This document shows positions 7,769 through 16,412 of a stretch of DNA of 64,000 nt, one piece after another (position 1 is the stretch's first letter; each line of letters begins with the position of its first letter). Under the pieces are notes generated by a model. It saw nothing but the letters and a program-made list of their open reading frames with translations. It had not been told where the DNA came from and did no database searches. Source of the stretch: Dictyobacter kobayashii (GTDB taxonomy: Bacteria > Chloroflexota > Ktedonobacteria > Ktedonobacterales > Ktedonobacteraceae); contig NZ_BIFS01000001.1 in assembly GCF_003967555.1 (NCBI RefSeq), positions 2,604,001 to 2,668,000 on the forward strand. Reading direction: 5' to 3'. A program made the position numbers and the translations under genes.

Positions 7769-9010
7769 ATGACAACATCATATTGGCAAAACACTATTCC
7801 AGCTGTTCCACTCTCAACTGACTTACCCTCAACAATAGATGTTGCTGTCATAGGCGGAGGAATAACAGGAGCCTCCATTTGTTACTGGTTAGCACGAGAA
7901 GGCATATCAACTGCACTTCTCGAAAAGAATGCACTGGCCTACGGAGCCACAGGCAGAAATGGCGGATTTGTGATCGCAGGCCCATCAGAACTATATCAAA
8001 ACTCCATTGCCAGCCTAGGGCATGAATCGGCCAAGATGATTTTAGATCTGACATGCAAAAGCCAGCAGCTATTAAAGGAAGTCATCAAAGAAGAAAACAT
8101 TCAATGTGACTACCAGGAGCCAGGCTCTCTAAGACTGGCCATCACAGAAGAACAGTTGAAGGAACTGAGTGAAGAAGCACATGCACTGACAGCCGATGGA
8201 GTTGAAGCGACGATCATAGACCATCACCAGACACAGTCTCTCATCAAGACACCTATCTCCTCTCAAATTATCGGAGCCCAATTTATACCAAATCAAGGAA
8301 CCGTTCACTCTGCTCGACTCGTTCAAGGATTAGTCACGGCAGCATGTCGCCATGGTGCCCAGGCTTATCAAGCAGAAGTGCTCAAGATAGAAGCAGCGAA
8401 TGATGTGGTAACTCTTCATACCTCACAAGGAACGTTGCAAGCAAAGAAGGTGTTCGTCGCCACAAACGCCTGGGTCAGTCAGCTGCTCCCTCAATTGAAA
8501 GACATCATCATACCCATTCGAGAACAAATGCTTGCATACGCACCAATAGAACCTATCTTTACAGCAGGGATGGCAGCCAATCTTGTTGGGCTCGAATACT
8601 GGCAGCAAAGACCCGATGGCACCATTGTCCTCGGCGGATGCGGTTCAGTTGAAGGCGATGCCAGGCTACGAGTCTGGGACATGCAAACCACAGAAAAAGT
8701 ACAAGACGCCCTACAAACAGTCTTACCTCAACTCTTCCCAGCTCTAACTCACCTCCAAGTCACCCAACGCTGGGCAGGCTTACTCGACTACACCACAGAC
8801 GGCACCCCTATAGTAGACAAACTGGAAAACATGCCAGGAGTCTATATAGTTGCAGGCTTTTCTGGTCATGGCATGCCTTTCGGAATAAGAATTGGACAAT
8901 ATCTCTCAAAAACTATAAACAATAATCTTATACCTACTGAACTCAAACTTTACAGATGGAGTCGTCCAACACTAAAGGAATGGGAGATCAGGGTTACCAC
9001 CAGTAACTAA
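7769..9010 (+). CDS. FAD-dependent oxidoreductase (DAO family)
   Basis: 413 aa, ATG at 7769 with GGAGG upstream. GGGITG (residues 29-34) in DVAVIGGGITGASICYWLA is the dinucleotide-binding motif; LEKNALAYGATGRNGGF follows, as in DadA/PuuB/glycine-oxidase-like enzymes. The C-terminus has WAGLLDYTTDGTPIVDKL and VAGFSGHGMPFGI, the family's second FAD region. Full length. Substrate (a secondary or primary amine) cannot be told from sequence. Lower GC and different codon use from the right-hand part of the window hint at transfer. Confidence 0.85.
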   Translation: MTTSYWQNTIPAVPLSTDLPSTIDVAVIGGGITGASICYWLAREGISTALLEKNALAYGATGRNGGFVIAGPSELYQNSIASLGHESAKMILDLTCKSQQLLKEVIKEENIQCDYQEPGSLRLAITEEQLKELSEEAHALTADGVEATIIDHHQTQSLIKTPISSQIIGAQFIPNQGTVHSARLVQGLVTAACRHGAQAYQAEVLKIEAANDVVTLHTSQGTLQAKKVFVATNAWVSQLLPQLKDIIIPIREQMLAYAPIEPIFTAGMAANLVGLEYWQQRPDGTIVLGGCGSVEGDARLRVWDMQTTEKVQDALQTVLPQLFPALTHLQVTQRWAGLLDYTTDGTPIVDKLENMPGVYIVAGFSGHGMPFGIRIGQYLSKTINNNLIPTELKLYRWSRPTLKEWEIRVTTSN

Positions 9011-9025
9011 TTTTTTACAAAATAT

Positions 9026-9540
9026 TCAAGAGAAATCTAAAAAAAGATGAATAATAGTCATAGGATCTTTAAAGCCATTTTGAAGATGAGTACTTTGATG
9101 AGTGAAAAGATGAGAACTAAATGAATTACTTAGCGTAAAAGGTGAAATTTCTGCGGTTATTGCTTTTCTATCATTCATAGCTTTTTTTACAGCATCAACA
9201 GCTTTAGATAAAGGAGCAGCGAGTACATAACCAATCATGATTCCATAGTTATGTCCTCGGCCATATCTTCCTTCAGTATAATCTAATAAACCTTCTTCTA
9301 CATATTTACCAGCTAAAGAAGCCCCCGTTCCAAATAATCTCTTAGCTTCACCATATAGGCAAAGATCTGGATCAGACTCCTCATCTTCCCATATAAATAC
9401 AAAATCTGGAATACATCTAAGTAGAACATTTGAAGGATCTCTTTGTATATTAGTTTGCAAACGCCATTTGACTATATCACTTCCATTAGATCTCCGGTAT
9501 GCTTTCATTTCATAATCCAAGTAATATGTATAGCGGTACC
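9026..9540 (-). pseudogene. PD-(D/E)XK nuclease-like fragment, 5' end displaced by IS3 element
   Basis: The frame runs from the IS border to 9026. CIPDFVFIWEDEE followed by LCLYGEAKRLFG gives a P-D-x(n)-E-A-K pattern of the PD-(D/E)XK nuclease fold, then a helical region with HNYGIMIGYVLAAPL. Family members normally carry about 50-80 further N-terminal residues. Here the frame enters the IS about 32 bp upstream of an ATG at 9508, and beyond the other end of the IS a stop appears in the same frame. It is either truncated, or expressed from ATG 9508 without a ribosome site. Confidence 0.5.
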
Positions 9541-9616
9541 GTTTGTCAAGACAAAAAACGGGCCCAAATAAGATAAAACTCAGCAACATGAGAATGAGTA
9601 TTTTACGTTACGCTTA

Positions 9617-10450
9617 TCAACGTTGCCGATAGATTTGAGCTGGCGTTTGATAGTCAAGTGACTGATGCAAACGCTGGTGATTATAAAATTCAAAGTACGC
9701 TTGTATTCCGTTCCTTACGTCCTTAACGTTTTGATACTCCCTGAGATAAATGTCTTCATATTTCAGAGAGCGCCAGAGCCGCTCCACAAAAATGTTGTCT
9801 AAGGCTCTTCCTCTCCCATCCCAGCTGATGCGAATATGATCGGCTTGCAATCGCTGCACAAACTCTGTGCTCGTAAATTGGACCCCCTGATCGCTATTGA
9901 AAATGGTTGGCGTCGCTTGGTTCAAAGCTCGCTCCAAGGCTTCCAGGCAAAAACTCGTATCTAAGGTGATGGAGAGTTCCCAGGAAAGCACGTAGCGGCT
10001 CCACCAATCCAGCACAGCGACCAGGTAGACAAACCCGCGTGCCAGGCGGATATAGGTGATATCCGTGCTCCACACTTGGTTCACAGTGGTGATCTCCACA
10101 TTGCGCAGCAGGTAGGGAAATCGTTGCTCCACAGCTCCAGGCTGGCTCAGGCGCGGATGAGGATAGATCGTTTCTAAACCCATCGTGCGAAGCAGGCGAC
10201 GGACCCGTTTGCGTTCGACTCCATAGCCTTGTTGGTTGAGCCAGTTTGTCATTTTTCGTGTGCCATAAAACGGCGTCCGCGTGTATTGCTCATCTAATAA
10301 GCGCATCAACATGAGATCTTCCTCACTGACTGCAACGGGTTGATAGTAGTAGCTCGAACGCGCAAGCCCCAGCAGTTCACACTGGCGTCCAATGGAAAGC
10401 TGCGGATCGTTAGGATCGATGAGTTGGCGCTTGTGCTCAACGGAGCTGGC
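9617..10450 (-). CDS. IS3 transposase OrfB (DDE integrase core)
   Basis: Reads from the A9 frameshift region to 9617. HTH_21-like segment (PFYGTRKMTNWLNQQGYGV), then the rve core with acidic residues in WSTDITYIR, IFNSDQGVQF and NIFVERLWRS (D, D, E with the G-x(6)-E spacing of IS3). An in-frame ATG at 10312 would make a shorter protein, but homology (HKRQLIDPNDPQLSIGRQC) extends upstream to the slip site. Expression is expected by -1 frameshifting from orfA. All catalytic residues are intact, so it may be active. Confidence 0.85.
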   Translation of the reverse strand, partial: ASSVEHKRQLIDPNDPQLSIGRQCELLGLARSSYYYQPVAVSEEDLMLMRLLDEQYTRTPFYGTRKMTNWLNQQGYGVERKRVRRLLRTMGLETIYPHPRLSQPGAVEQRFPYLLRNVEITTVNQVWSTDITYIRLARGFVYLVAVLDWWSRYVLSWELSITLDTSFCLEALERALNQATPTIFNSDQGVQFTSTEFVQRLQADHIRISWDGRGRALDNIFVERLWRSLKYEDIYLREYQNVKDVRNGIQAYFEFYNHQRLHQSLDYQTPAQIYRQR

Positions 10451-10727
10451 CTGATTTTTTTTTCAACCAGTCCAGTTCCACTTTCAACTGACCGATTTGT
10501 TGATACAAGGGCGCTGTGAGGTCTTCCTCACTTTTTTCCTGGCCAGGACCGCGTGTCGAGAACACGGCAGGTAATCCGTCAAGCGCTTGTTTTTTCCATT
10601 GAGCAATTTGTGTTGGATGAACCCCATACTCAGCCGCTATTTCGTTGGCGGTTTTGTTGCCGCGAATGGCTTCGAGTGCTATTTTTGCTTTCAATTCTGC
10701 GCTGTATCGTTTGCGTGGTCCTGCCAT
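10437..10727 (-). CDS. IS3 transposase OrfA (HTH)
   Basis: 96 aa; ATG at 10727 with GGAGAAAG upstream. RKRYSAELKAKIALEAIRG and NEIAAEYGVHPTQIAQWKKQ are the HTH_Tnp_1 motif; a leucine-zipper-like region (QLKVELDWLKKK) ends at the A9 run (LKKK codons), the usual site of programmed -1 frameshifting into orfB. Confidence 0.9.
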   Translation of the reverse strand: MAGPRKRYSAELKAKIALEAIRGNKTANEIAAEYGVHPTQIAQWKKQALDGLPAVFSTRGPGQEKSEEDLTAPLYQQIGQLKVELDWLKKKSGQLR

Positions 10728-10798
10728 AATCTTTCTCCTTTTGCACTCATTCTGATACAGCTATTTTATCTTATTTGCCTGTCCAGGATTCCGGTACC

Positions 10799-11300
10799 AT
10801 CATAGATACTGTTGATTAATAATCGAATTCACCCAGGTAAACAATACTATCCAGCAAAATAAAGGCAAGGATTAAGGATAGTTGTAACGCCATAGAAAAC
10901 AACTCATAGTCCTATAACAGAACTGGCATACCTTAATATCAATACATTACACTAGCACAAGGGATAAGTCAATTATCAAGGTTTCAGCAAAGAATAAATT
11001 CATATTTATAGCCTAAGTCCTATAAAGCAAAACATTCAAATTGAAACAGATTCTTACTTACTCTTTTCTAATGCATCCTATTATATAGCTATTAATAACT
11101 ATAACAATTTGTTGATACACAAGTTCTAATTTCCAATACAAGGTTGATTATTTAAATTGCCTGTAAAAGGAATCTCCCATATTTGATGTCTATCACCAAA
11201 CTTTAAATAATCTCACTTGAATACTAAATTTGCAGAAATTAATCATTACCAAGTACTCAATTTAATCACGCCCAGTTTTTCAACAGGGCCTCTCTATACC
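10799..11300. other. AT-rich gene-free spacer
   Basis: No frame longer than background, no ribosome sites, no recognised repeat. It separates the IS3 element from the Fur regulator promoter. Confidence 0.6.
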
Positions 11301-11329
11301 TTGACACTGGATAATCCAGGTGGTATAGT
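11301..11329 (+). promoter_or_regulatory. Sigma-70-type promoter of the Fur-family gene
   Basis: TTGACA (11301-11306), 17-bp spacer, TATAGT (11324-11329). Near-consensus; transcription would start about 11336, just before the Fur box. Confidence 0.75.
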
Positions 11330-11347
11330 TCCGGTACACAAAGAAGT

Positions 11348-11366
11348 GAGAATGATTATCATTATT
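11348..11366 (+). promoter_or_regulatory. Fur box
   Basis: GAGAATGATTATCATTATT matches 16 of 19 positions of the classical Fur box GATAATGATAATCATTATC. It sits about 20 bp downstream of the -10 and 29 bp before the Fur-family start codon, so metal-dependent autorepression is likely. Confidence 0.75.
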
Positions 11367-11394
11367 AGGGTGGCCTAATAGAGGAGGCCGATAA

Positions 11395-11793
11395 ATGAGA
11401 GAGAAGCTAAACGCTAATGCCCAGGCAGTGTTAGAAATGGTGCGTGCAGCCCATAATCATCCCACGGCTTCCGAAGTATATGAGACTGTTAAGCAGGTAC
11501 GGCCACAGATTGGGCTGGCAAGTGTATATCGTATTCTTCATAGCCTGGTTGAACAAGAGTATATTAAGGAGCTCAGGCATAGTGACGATACGTGCCGCTA
11601 TGATGGGCATATCTCCCGGCATGATCATGCGATTTGTACAGAATGTGGAACATTACTGGATGTCCCGATAGATATTCCTCTTACCCAGGAAATATTAGAG
11701 CAAGCCGCTATAGCTACTGGTATCGAACTGAGCTCGCATGAACTGCGACTGTATGGGCGTTGTCCAGCGTGTAGTAAGAAGCAGACACATTAG
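11395..11793 (+). CDS. Fur family metal-responsive repressor
   Basis: 132 aa, ATG at 11395 after GAGGAGG. Winged helix (NHPTASEVYETVKQ, IGLASVYRILHSLVEQ), then the metal-site region HISRHDHAICTECG and a C-terminal CPAC pair (structural zinc: C-x2-C twice). Typical Fur/PerR length. The upstream Fur box predicts autoregulation and the next gene, a VIT-like metal transporter 95 bp downstream, is the obvious target. Fur, PerR and Zur cannot be told apart securely; the box favours Fur or PerR. Confidence 0.9.
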   Translation: MREKLNANAQAVLEMVRAAHNHPTASEVYETVKQVRPQIGLASVYRILHSLVEQEYIKELRHSDDTCRYDGHISRHDHAICTECGTLLDVPIDIPLTQEILEQAAIATGIELSSHELRLYGRCPACSKKQTH

Positions 11794-11887
11794 ATATGTG
11801 TATAGCCAGCGTATGTTTGGTGGGACAGATCCATTCACATAGATGGCAGAGTGAGAAACGCAGTCAGATTAATAAGGAGACTGTTCA

Positions 11888-12472
11888 ATGGTACAAGAGA
11901 GAAATAATACTGATCGTCCAGAGCTAGCAATAGAGCAGGCGGAAAAAGTAACTGTTCGGCAGGAAATTGCCGCAATATTTAGTGCTCTCCGCAATAATGA
12001 TGATACATCGCATGATTTCCTGTTACGGGTCGTACAGCCTGGATTGGCAGGCTTGATGGACGGTTCGGTATCAACCCTGGCCCCTATCTTCGCGACTGCA
12101 TTCGCAACCCATAATCCTTTCACCGCATTTCTGGTCGGTATGGCTTCAGCTACAGGTGCCGGCATTAGTATGGCCTTTTCAGAGGGTCTTTCGGATGACG
12201 GTACATTAACCGGGCGCGGCAGTCCGGTGGTGCGTGGCAGCATTACTGGTATCATGACTTTGCTTGGTGGTGCATTGCATACCCTACCATTCCTGGTAAA
12301 AGATATTCATGTCGCGCTACTACTGGCTTATGTGGTGGTAGCTGTTGAACTGGTAGTGATTGCCGCTATTCGCCATCGCTACTTCAAAACCCAATGGCTC
12401 AAATCAATAATCCAGGTGGTTGGAAGCGGTATTCTGGTCTTTATTGCCGCGATGATCTTTGGTAATGCTTGA
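11888..12472 (+). CDS. VIT1/CCC1-like iron or manganese transporter
   Basis: 194 aa, AAGGAG before ATG 11888. LAGLMDGSVSTLAPIFATAF and ATGAGISMAFSEGLSDDG are the first two conserved helices of the VIT1/CCC1 family, whose Asp/Glu/Met residues line the ion path; about five membrane helices in total. N-terminal 45 residues are cytoplasmic and helical; the ferritin-like domain of MbfA-type proteins is absent. Predicted to export or sequester Fe2+ or Mn2+ across the membrane, likely controlled with the adjacent Fur-family gene. Confidence 0.85.
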   Translation: MVQERNNTDRPELAIEQAEKVTVRQEIAAIFSALRNNDDTSHDFLLRVVQPGLAGLMDGSVSTLAPIFATAFATHNPFTAFLVGMASATGAGISMAFSEGLSDDGTLTGRGSPVVRGSITGIMTLLGGALHTLPFLVKDIHVALLLAYVVVAVELVVIAAIRHRYFKTQWLKSIIQVVGSGILVFIAAMIFGNA

Positions 12473-12516
12473 GCGATAAAACATGCTAAATAGTAACTGA
12501 ATATGATAGCATATGA

Positions 12517-12547
12517 ACGGGGATGTGCTTGCATCCCTGTTTTTTTA
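12517..12547 (+). terminator. Intrinsic terminator after the VIT-like gene
   Basis: ACGGGGATG-tgcttg-CATCCCTGT followed by seven T. Classical form, 45 bp after the stop. Confidence 0.9.
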
Positions 12548-12656
12548 TTGTTTACTTTATCGTATCGAAACCGCTTGTAGTACGAGCTACGTGTTACATA
12601 TATAAAGTATGGAGGGAAACGCTCTTCAGGCCTTATACTGATGCAAGGAGCATGAT

Positions 12657-13160
12657 ATGATAGACGAACTTAAAATACCAGCACCAAACTTCACTCTTCC
12701 TTCCCTCATCGGGGCAGTGGCTGGAGGGATCGCGACCATCCCAATGACCTTTTTTATGCTTGCTGCCCATAAGGCCTTGCCAACCTGGCAGAAAGATGCT
12801 TTGCCACCCGAAAAAATTACAGCTGAAATAGCCGCGCGAGCTGATGTCTCAATCGATAAGCCACAGTTGCTGGGCAGCAGCCTGGCAGCCCATCTGGGCT
12901 ATGGCGCCACGATGGGTTCACTTTATATGACGTTTACCAGAAAATGGGCTTTTCCGCCATTGCTTAAGGGGAGTCTTTTTGGCCTGGGTATCTGGGTAGG
13001 TAGCTATATGGGGTGGTTACCAGCGGCAAATTTTGCCGCGGCTGGAACTAATGAGACGCAGCAACGTAATATTCTTATGATTATAGCTCATCTTATCTGG
13101 GGCGGAGTTACCGGGTTGTTAGCTGATCAGCTTGAAAACCAGTTGGGTGAAAAAAATTAG
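12657..13160 (+). CDS. Membrane protein of the DUF1440/DUF6789 type
   Basis: 167 aa, AAGGAG then ATG 12657. Four hydrophobic segments: LIGAVAGGIATIPMTFFMLA, LAAHLGYGATMGSLYM, LKGSLFGLGIWVGSYMGWLPA and ILMIIAHLIWGGVTGLLAD. The G-x-x-x-G-rich helices and final H-x(3)-G-x-x-x-G resemble small YagU/DUF1440-like inner-membrane proteins, assigned from memory. Role unknown. Stands alone between two transcription units. Confidence 0.65.
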   Translation: MIDELKIPAPNFTLPSLIGAVAGGIATIPMTFFMLAAHKALPTWQKDALPPEKITAEIAARADVSIDKPQLLGSSLAAHLGYGATMGSLYMTFTRKWAFPPLLKGSLFGLGIWVGSYMGWLPAANFAAAGTNETQQRNILMIIAHLIWGGVTGLLADQLENQLGEKN

Positions 13161-13293
13161 TTTTTTTCTACTTTTCGATCATACAAAGATTTGCATACCG
13201 TAAAACTCTTTAACCCCAAAAGACGTGCTATAAAAAGGAAGAGTAAATTGATAGGCAAATATTACAAGCATAAAAGGAAAGAGTGCATTTGCT

Positions 13294-13401
13294 ATGAATC
13301 TGAACGTGGCGAACAATACCCTTTACCTCAGTATTGAGTTGCCTTACCTCATCATTATTATCGTTATTATTATTGTTCTTTCGTTATTGCGTCGAAGATG
13401 A
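13294..13401 (+). CDS. Single-span membrane microprotein (35 aa)
   Basis: ATG at 13294 with AAAGGAAAGAG upstream. The last 20 residues are a very hydrophobic Ile/Val helix (LPYLIIIIVIIIVLSLLRRR) ending in four basic residues, i.e. an anchored N-out or hairpin microprotein. A perfect intrinsic terminator starts 10 bp after the stop, supporting a real transcription unit. Confidence 0.55.
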   Translation: MNLNVANNTLYLSIELPYLIIIIVIIIVLSLLRRR

Positions 13402-13410
13402 GGGGGTCTG

Positions 13411-13453
13411 AAAAGAAGATGGAGGTGTGTTGACACGTTCCATCTTCTTTTTT
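13411..13453 (+). terminator. Intrinsic terminator
   Basis: AAAAGAAGATGGA (13411-13423) pairs with TCCATCTTCTTTT (13439-13451), followed by T. Closes the microprotein unit. Confidence 0.85.
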
Positions 13454-13482
13454 ATGTGCTGTAGGGTATTTTCCCCTCTTGC

Positions 13483-13742
13483 CACCTGCGGCGGCAAGAG
13501 GGGAAAGGGAAAGATTTCGGGGGCACAGCCCCCGGGCCCCCAGGCAGAGGGCTCGCCGCCCTCTGCACTCCCGCTGGAGCGATACCAGGCGGCGAGGCCA
13601 GGAGCGGCGGTCACTTCCAGGATCTCGGCAGGACATGCCGCGGGGCTGGCGGGGATACAAGGGGTGGCGAGCCCCTTGACTGGGGGTCCGGAGGCTGTGC
13701 CCCCGAAACCTTCTCTTTTCCATGCCGCCTGCGGCGGCAACA
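13483..13742. repeat. 260-bp GC-rich long inverted-repeat element
   Basis: Strikingly GC-rich against its neighbours and built as a large imperfect palindrome: TTTCGGGGGCACAGCC (13515-13530) recurs inverted at 13693-13708, with GGGCTCGCC blocks and outer GCGGCGGC arms also mirrored. Frames through it are shadows. It looks like a dispersed non-coding repeat (REP/MITE-like) between host genes. Confidence 0.65.
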
Positions 13743-13895
13743 CCGGGCTATGACCGCAGCATCCTCTATTGAATAGAGGATGCTGCTCAGATTGACCTCA
13801 GCAATGCAATAAAATACAATACGTTACAGACTAAGGATGCTATGGACAACAGGCATGTCAATCTGATTGCTTGTGCTTATTATAAAGGAGGATCG

Positions 13896-14765
13896 ATGCG
13901 TATTCGTAAAGCAGTACTTCCTGTGGCCGGACTGGGCACACGAGTACTTCCAGCTACTAAGGTGATTCCGAAAGAGCTTTTACCAATTGTCGATAAACCA
14001 ACTGTCCAGTATATTGTGGAAGAGGCGGTTGAGGCGGGTATTGAAGAGATTATTTTTGTGACGAGCCGCAGCAAGCGCGCCATCGAAGATCACTTTGATG
14101 CCTTTCCAGAATTAGAACTGGCTCTGGAGCGCAAAGGCAAGAAGAAAGAGTTAGCGGCCGTACAGCGTATTCAGGAGATGGCGAAGTATGTGTCGGTGCG
14201 CCAGGCAGAGCCACTGGGGCTGGGCCATGCGATACTGTGTGCCAAAGAATTAGTTGGTGATGAGCCATTTGTGGTTATGCTGGGCGATGAGATTTTCGCA
14301 CCCGAGACACCTTGCCTGCCACAACTAATTGAGATCCATGAAAAGTATCAGACATCGGTACTTTCGCTCTTCTCGACTCCTCGCGAGCTTATCTCTTCTT
14401 ATGGCATCGCTTCGGTGCAGGAGAAAGCGCCTTATATCTATCAGGTGCAAGATCTGGTAGAAAAACCCTCCATTGAGGATGCGCCTTCTGACCTGGCGGT
14501 TGCCGGTCGCTATGTTATAACACCAGATATATTCCCTATCCTTGAGAAAACCAAACCCGGTCGAGGTGGTGAGATCCAGCTTACAGATGCTCTGCTTGAG
14601 CAGGCCCGCGCCGGGCGTTGCTATGGTTTGCACTATACCGGCAAACGCTATGACATGGGCACACCAATTGGACTTTTAACCACTTCGATTGCCTGGGCTT
14701 TGCGTAATCCAGATATTGCCCCTGCATTACGTGAATATATGCAACAGGCTTTACAAGAGAAATAA
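13896..14765 (+). CDS. galU: UTP-glucose-1-phosphate uridylyltransferase
   Basis: Start ATG 13896, AAAGGAGG at ideal spacing, rather than the upstream 13842. 289 aa, family length. VLPVAGLGTRVLPATKVIPKE is the nucleotide-binding signature; VEEAVEAGIEEIIFVTSR, ILCAKELVGDEPFVVMLGDE and the VEKP segment are conserved GalU blocks. Makes UDP-glucose from UTP and glucose-1-phosphate for glycans and trehalose. Monocistronic, ending at a strong hairpin. Confidence 0.95.
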   Translation: MRIRKAVLPVAGLGTRVLPATKVIPKELLPIVDKPTVQYIVEEAVEAGIEEIIFVTSRSKRAIEDHFDAFPELELALERKGKKKELAAVQRIQEMAKYVSVRQAEPLGLGHAILCAKELVGDEPFVVMLGDEIFAPETPCLPQLIEIHEKYQTSVLSLFSTPRELISSYGIASVQEKAPYIYQVQDLVEKPSIEDAPSDLAVAGRYVITPDIFPILEKTKPGRGGEIQLTDALLEQARAGRCYGLHYTGKRYDMGTPIGLLTTSIAWALRNPDIAPALREYMQQALQEK

Positions 14766-14820
14766 TACAGGTCCTAAACCTGAAGCTCCACAGCTTGCGG
14801 AGCTCGCCTGCAGTTAGTGG

Positions 14821-14856
14821 CATGCATGGGAGAGGCAATTGTCTCTCCCATGCATT
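14821..14856. terminator. Bidirectional terminator between galU and the glycosidase gene
   Basis: CATGCATGGGAGA...TCTCTCCCATGCAT, a 14-bp stem, serves two convergent genes. Confidence 0.8.
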
Positions 14857-14866
14857 TATTGTTGGT

Positions 14867-16359
14867 TTAGCCTAATCGGATGACTATATGTTGCCTACCA
14901 GTATTGGAGGCCGATATGCGCCTGGCGGGCACCGCCTGTCCGTTAAGCAGAAAATCCTGAATGGTAGAGCCTGAGCCTTGAATCTCGATATCCAGGATCA
15001 TCGAGCGATAAGTCAGGTTGGTCAGAATAAGCTGGGTGAGATCCTTGGGGACCGAGGGCTGAAAACTAATTCCCCCGCCATCGAAATGCATTCCCAGCAA
15101 GCCCATCAAGATCATGCGCAGATAGCCGGTGGCACTCCATGTCTGGCGCGCACATGATTCCCATTCACCAATCTGCTTATTCCCAGCCTCGTCGACACAC
15201 CCTTCTTGCAGGCCACCATAGATAGCACCGGTGATAGGATGATAAATTTCCGCGAACTGGTTATCACACCTGGCTTTGCCCGCCAGATTGCGCAACTCAT
15301 GCTCAAACAGATCAAGCCGACCATGTTCAGCCGCCGCCTGGGCCCAGAAGGCCTGAATATGAGGCCAGACCACGCCACAATGGCGTCCAAAACTCATGCC
15401 ATCCGCGCTGCTATAGCGCTCAAACGGTGGCCAGATGCAGGGGATGCCATGAGCGGTCACATGCTGCTGCTGTAGGACCGAGCTCGCCTGCTCAGCATCC
15501 GCAATGCCAAAAAGGAGCACAAAAGCATGCCCATCCCTTCCTGATGCTCGCTACTACCAAAATCATCCACATAATAGCGATAGCTACCAGTCTCCGCATT
15601 CCAGAAGTGTTTCTGGATGGCTGCTTTCAAAGCCTGCGCCTTCTGTTCCCATACTGGATCAATAGGACACTCCAGTTCGCTGGCCATGGAGTTCAGTAAA
15701 TGATAGGCAGCATAATAGAGACAATTGGTAGAGAGTGCATGCATAGGAATGCCGAAACCTGTAGAAGCAGCCTGGTCGGGATTGGCAGTTACCCAGTCAA
15801 GGATACTGCTTGAGCCGTTGGTGCGGGCATAGAAATCTGGATAGGCCGCCACACCATCCCCATAGCAGGCCGGACCACGGAATAGCTTCAGGTCGCCATC
15901 AAATTCGGTAGCCTCAAAATAGGCCAATGAATTGCGCACAGCCTCAAAGGCCAGGGATAGAAAGGCTTTATCACCTGTCCACAAGTAGTGATACCAGGCT
16001 CCCACGGTCCAGGAAATAGCATCCCAGTATTGCCCATCAATCAGTACCTCTTCGCCTTCGCGCTTGAGCACTGATAGCAGCGTATTATAGGTTACTTGAG
16101 GAAAAAGCAAGCCTGCCCCATTCCAGGTATTGATCGCGGTATCACGCGTCCACGGTGTACTGTAATCAAGTCCAGCAATCAAAGTCTGGGAAGGCTGCTC
16201 CAACAAGCCATCCTTGAAAGGCACAATATTGCCCACTATATCGCCGATAGCGATCCGAAAGGCTTTATCCAAAACGGGATCACCCGAACGAAAGCCAGTC
16301 ACGGGCAATTGGACGGCTCGCGACTGGTCTACAGCTTCATCACTAACGAAGAACGTCAT
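14867..16359 (-). pseudogene. Six-hairpin glycosidase-like protein, single frameshift
   Basis: Two frames make one (alpha/alpha)6 glycosidase of about 495 aa. N-part (16359 to about 15525): GLLEQPSQTLIAGLDYSTPWTRDTAINTW, GQYWDAISWTVGAWYHYLW. C-part (to 14867): FGIADAEQAS, GMSFGRHCGVVWPHIQAFWAQAA, EWESCARQTWSATGYLRMI, then a beta-rich tail. The frames join at 15525-15530, where one extra G (ATGGCTTTTG instead of ATGCTTTTG) restores EGMG-MAFVLLFGIAD. Resembles GH63/GH78/GH37-type enzymes; exact family uncertain. Either a recent mutation or a sequencing indel. Confidence 0.65.
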
Positions 16360-16412
16360 GATTTACTCTTATCCACTTTCCAGTGATTGATCATAAATTA
16401 GCTTCACACACA

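Larger units (their letters stand above)
9541..10791 (-). mobile_element. IS3-family insertion sequence
   Basis: About 1.25 kb containing orfA and orfB with an A9 slippery run. The ends share CAAATAAGATAAAA and AGAATGAGT in inverted orientation. CGGTACC occurs directly outside both proposed ends (9534-9540, 10792-10798) and may be the target duplication, though 7 bp is longer than usual for IS3. Exact ends are approximate. Confidence 0.65.

Noticed and set aside
13370..13753. Several long overlapping frames in both strands within the GC-rich block
   Set aside because: They arise from base composition of the inverted-repeat element; no ribosome sites or recognisable protein.
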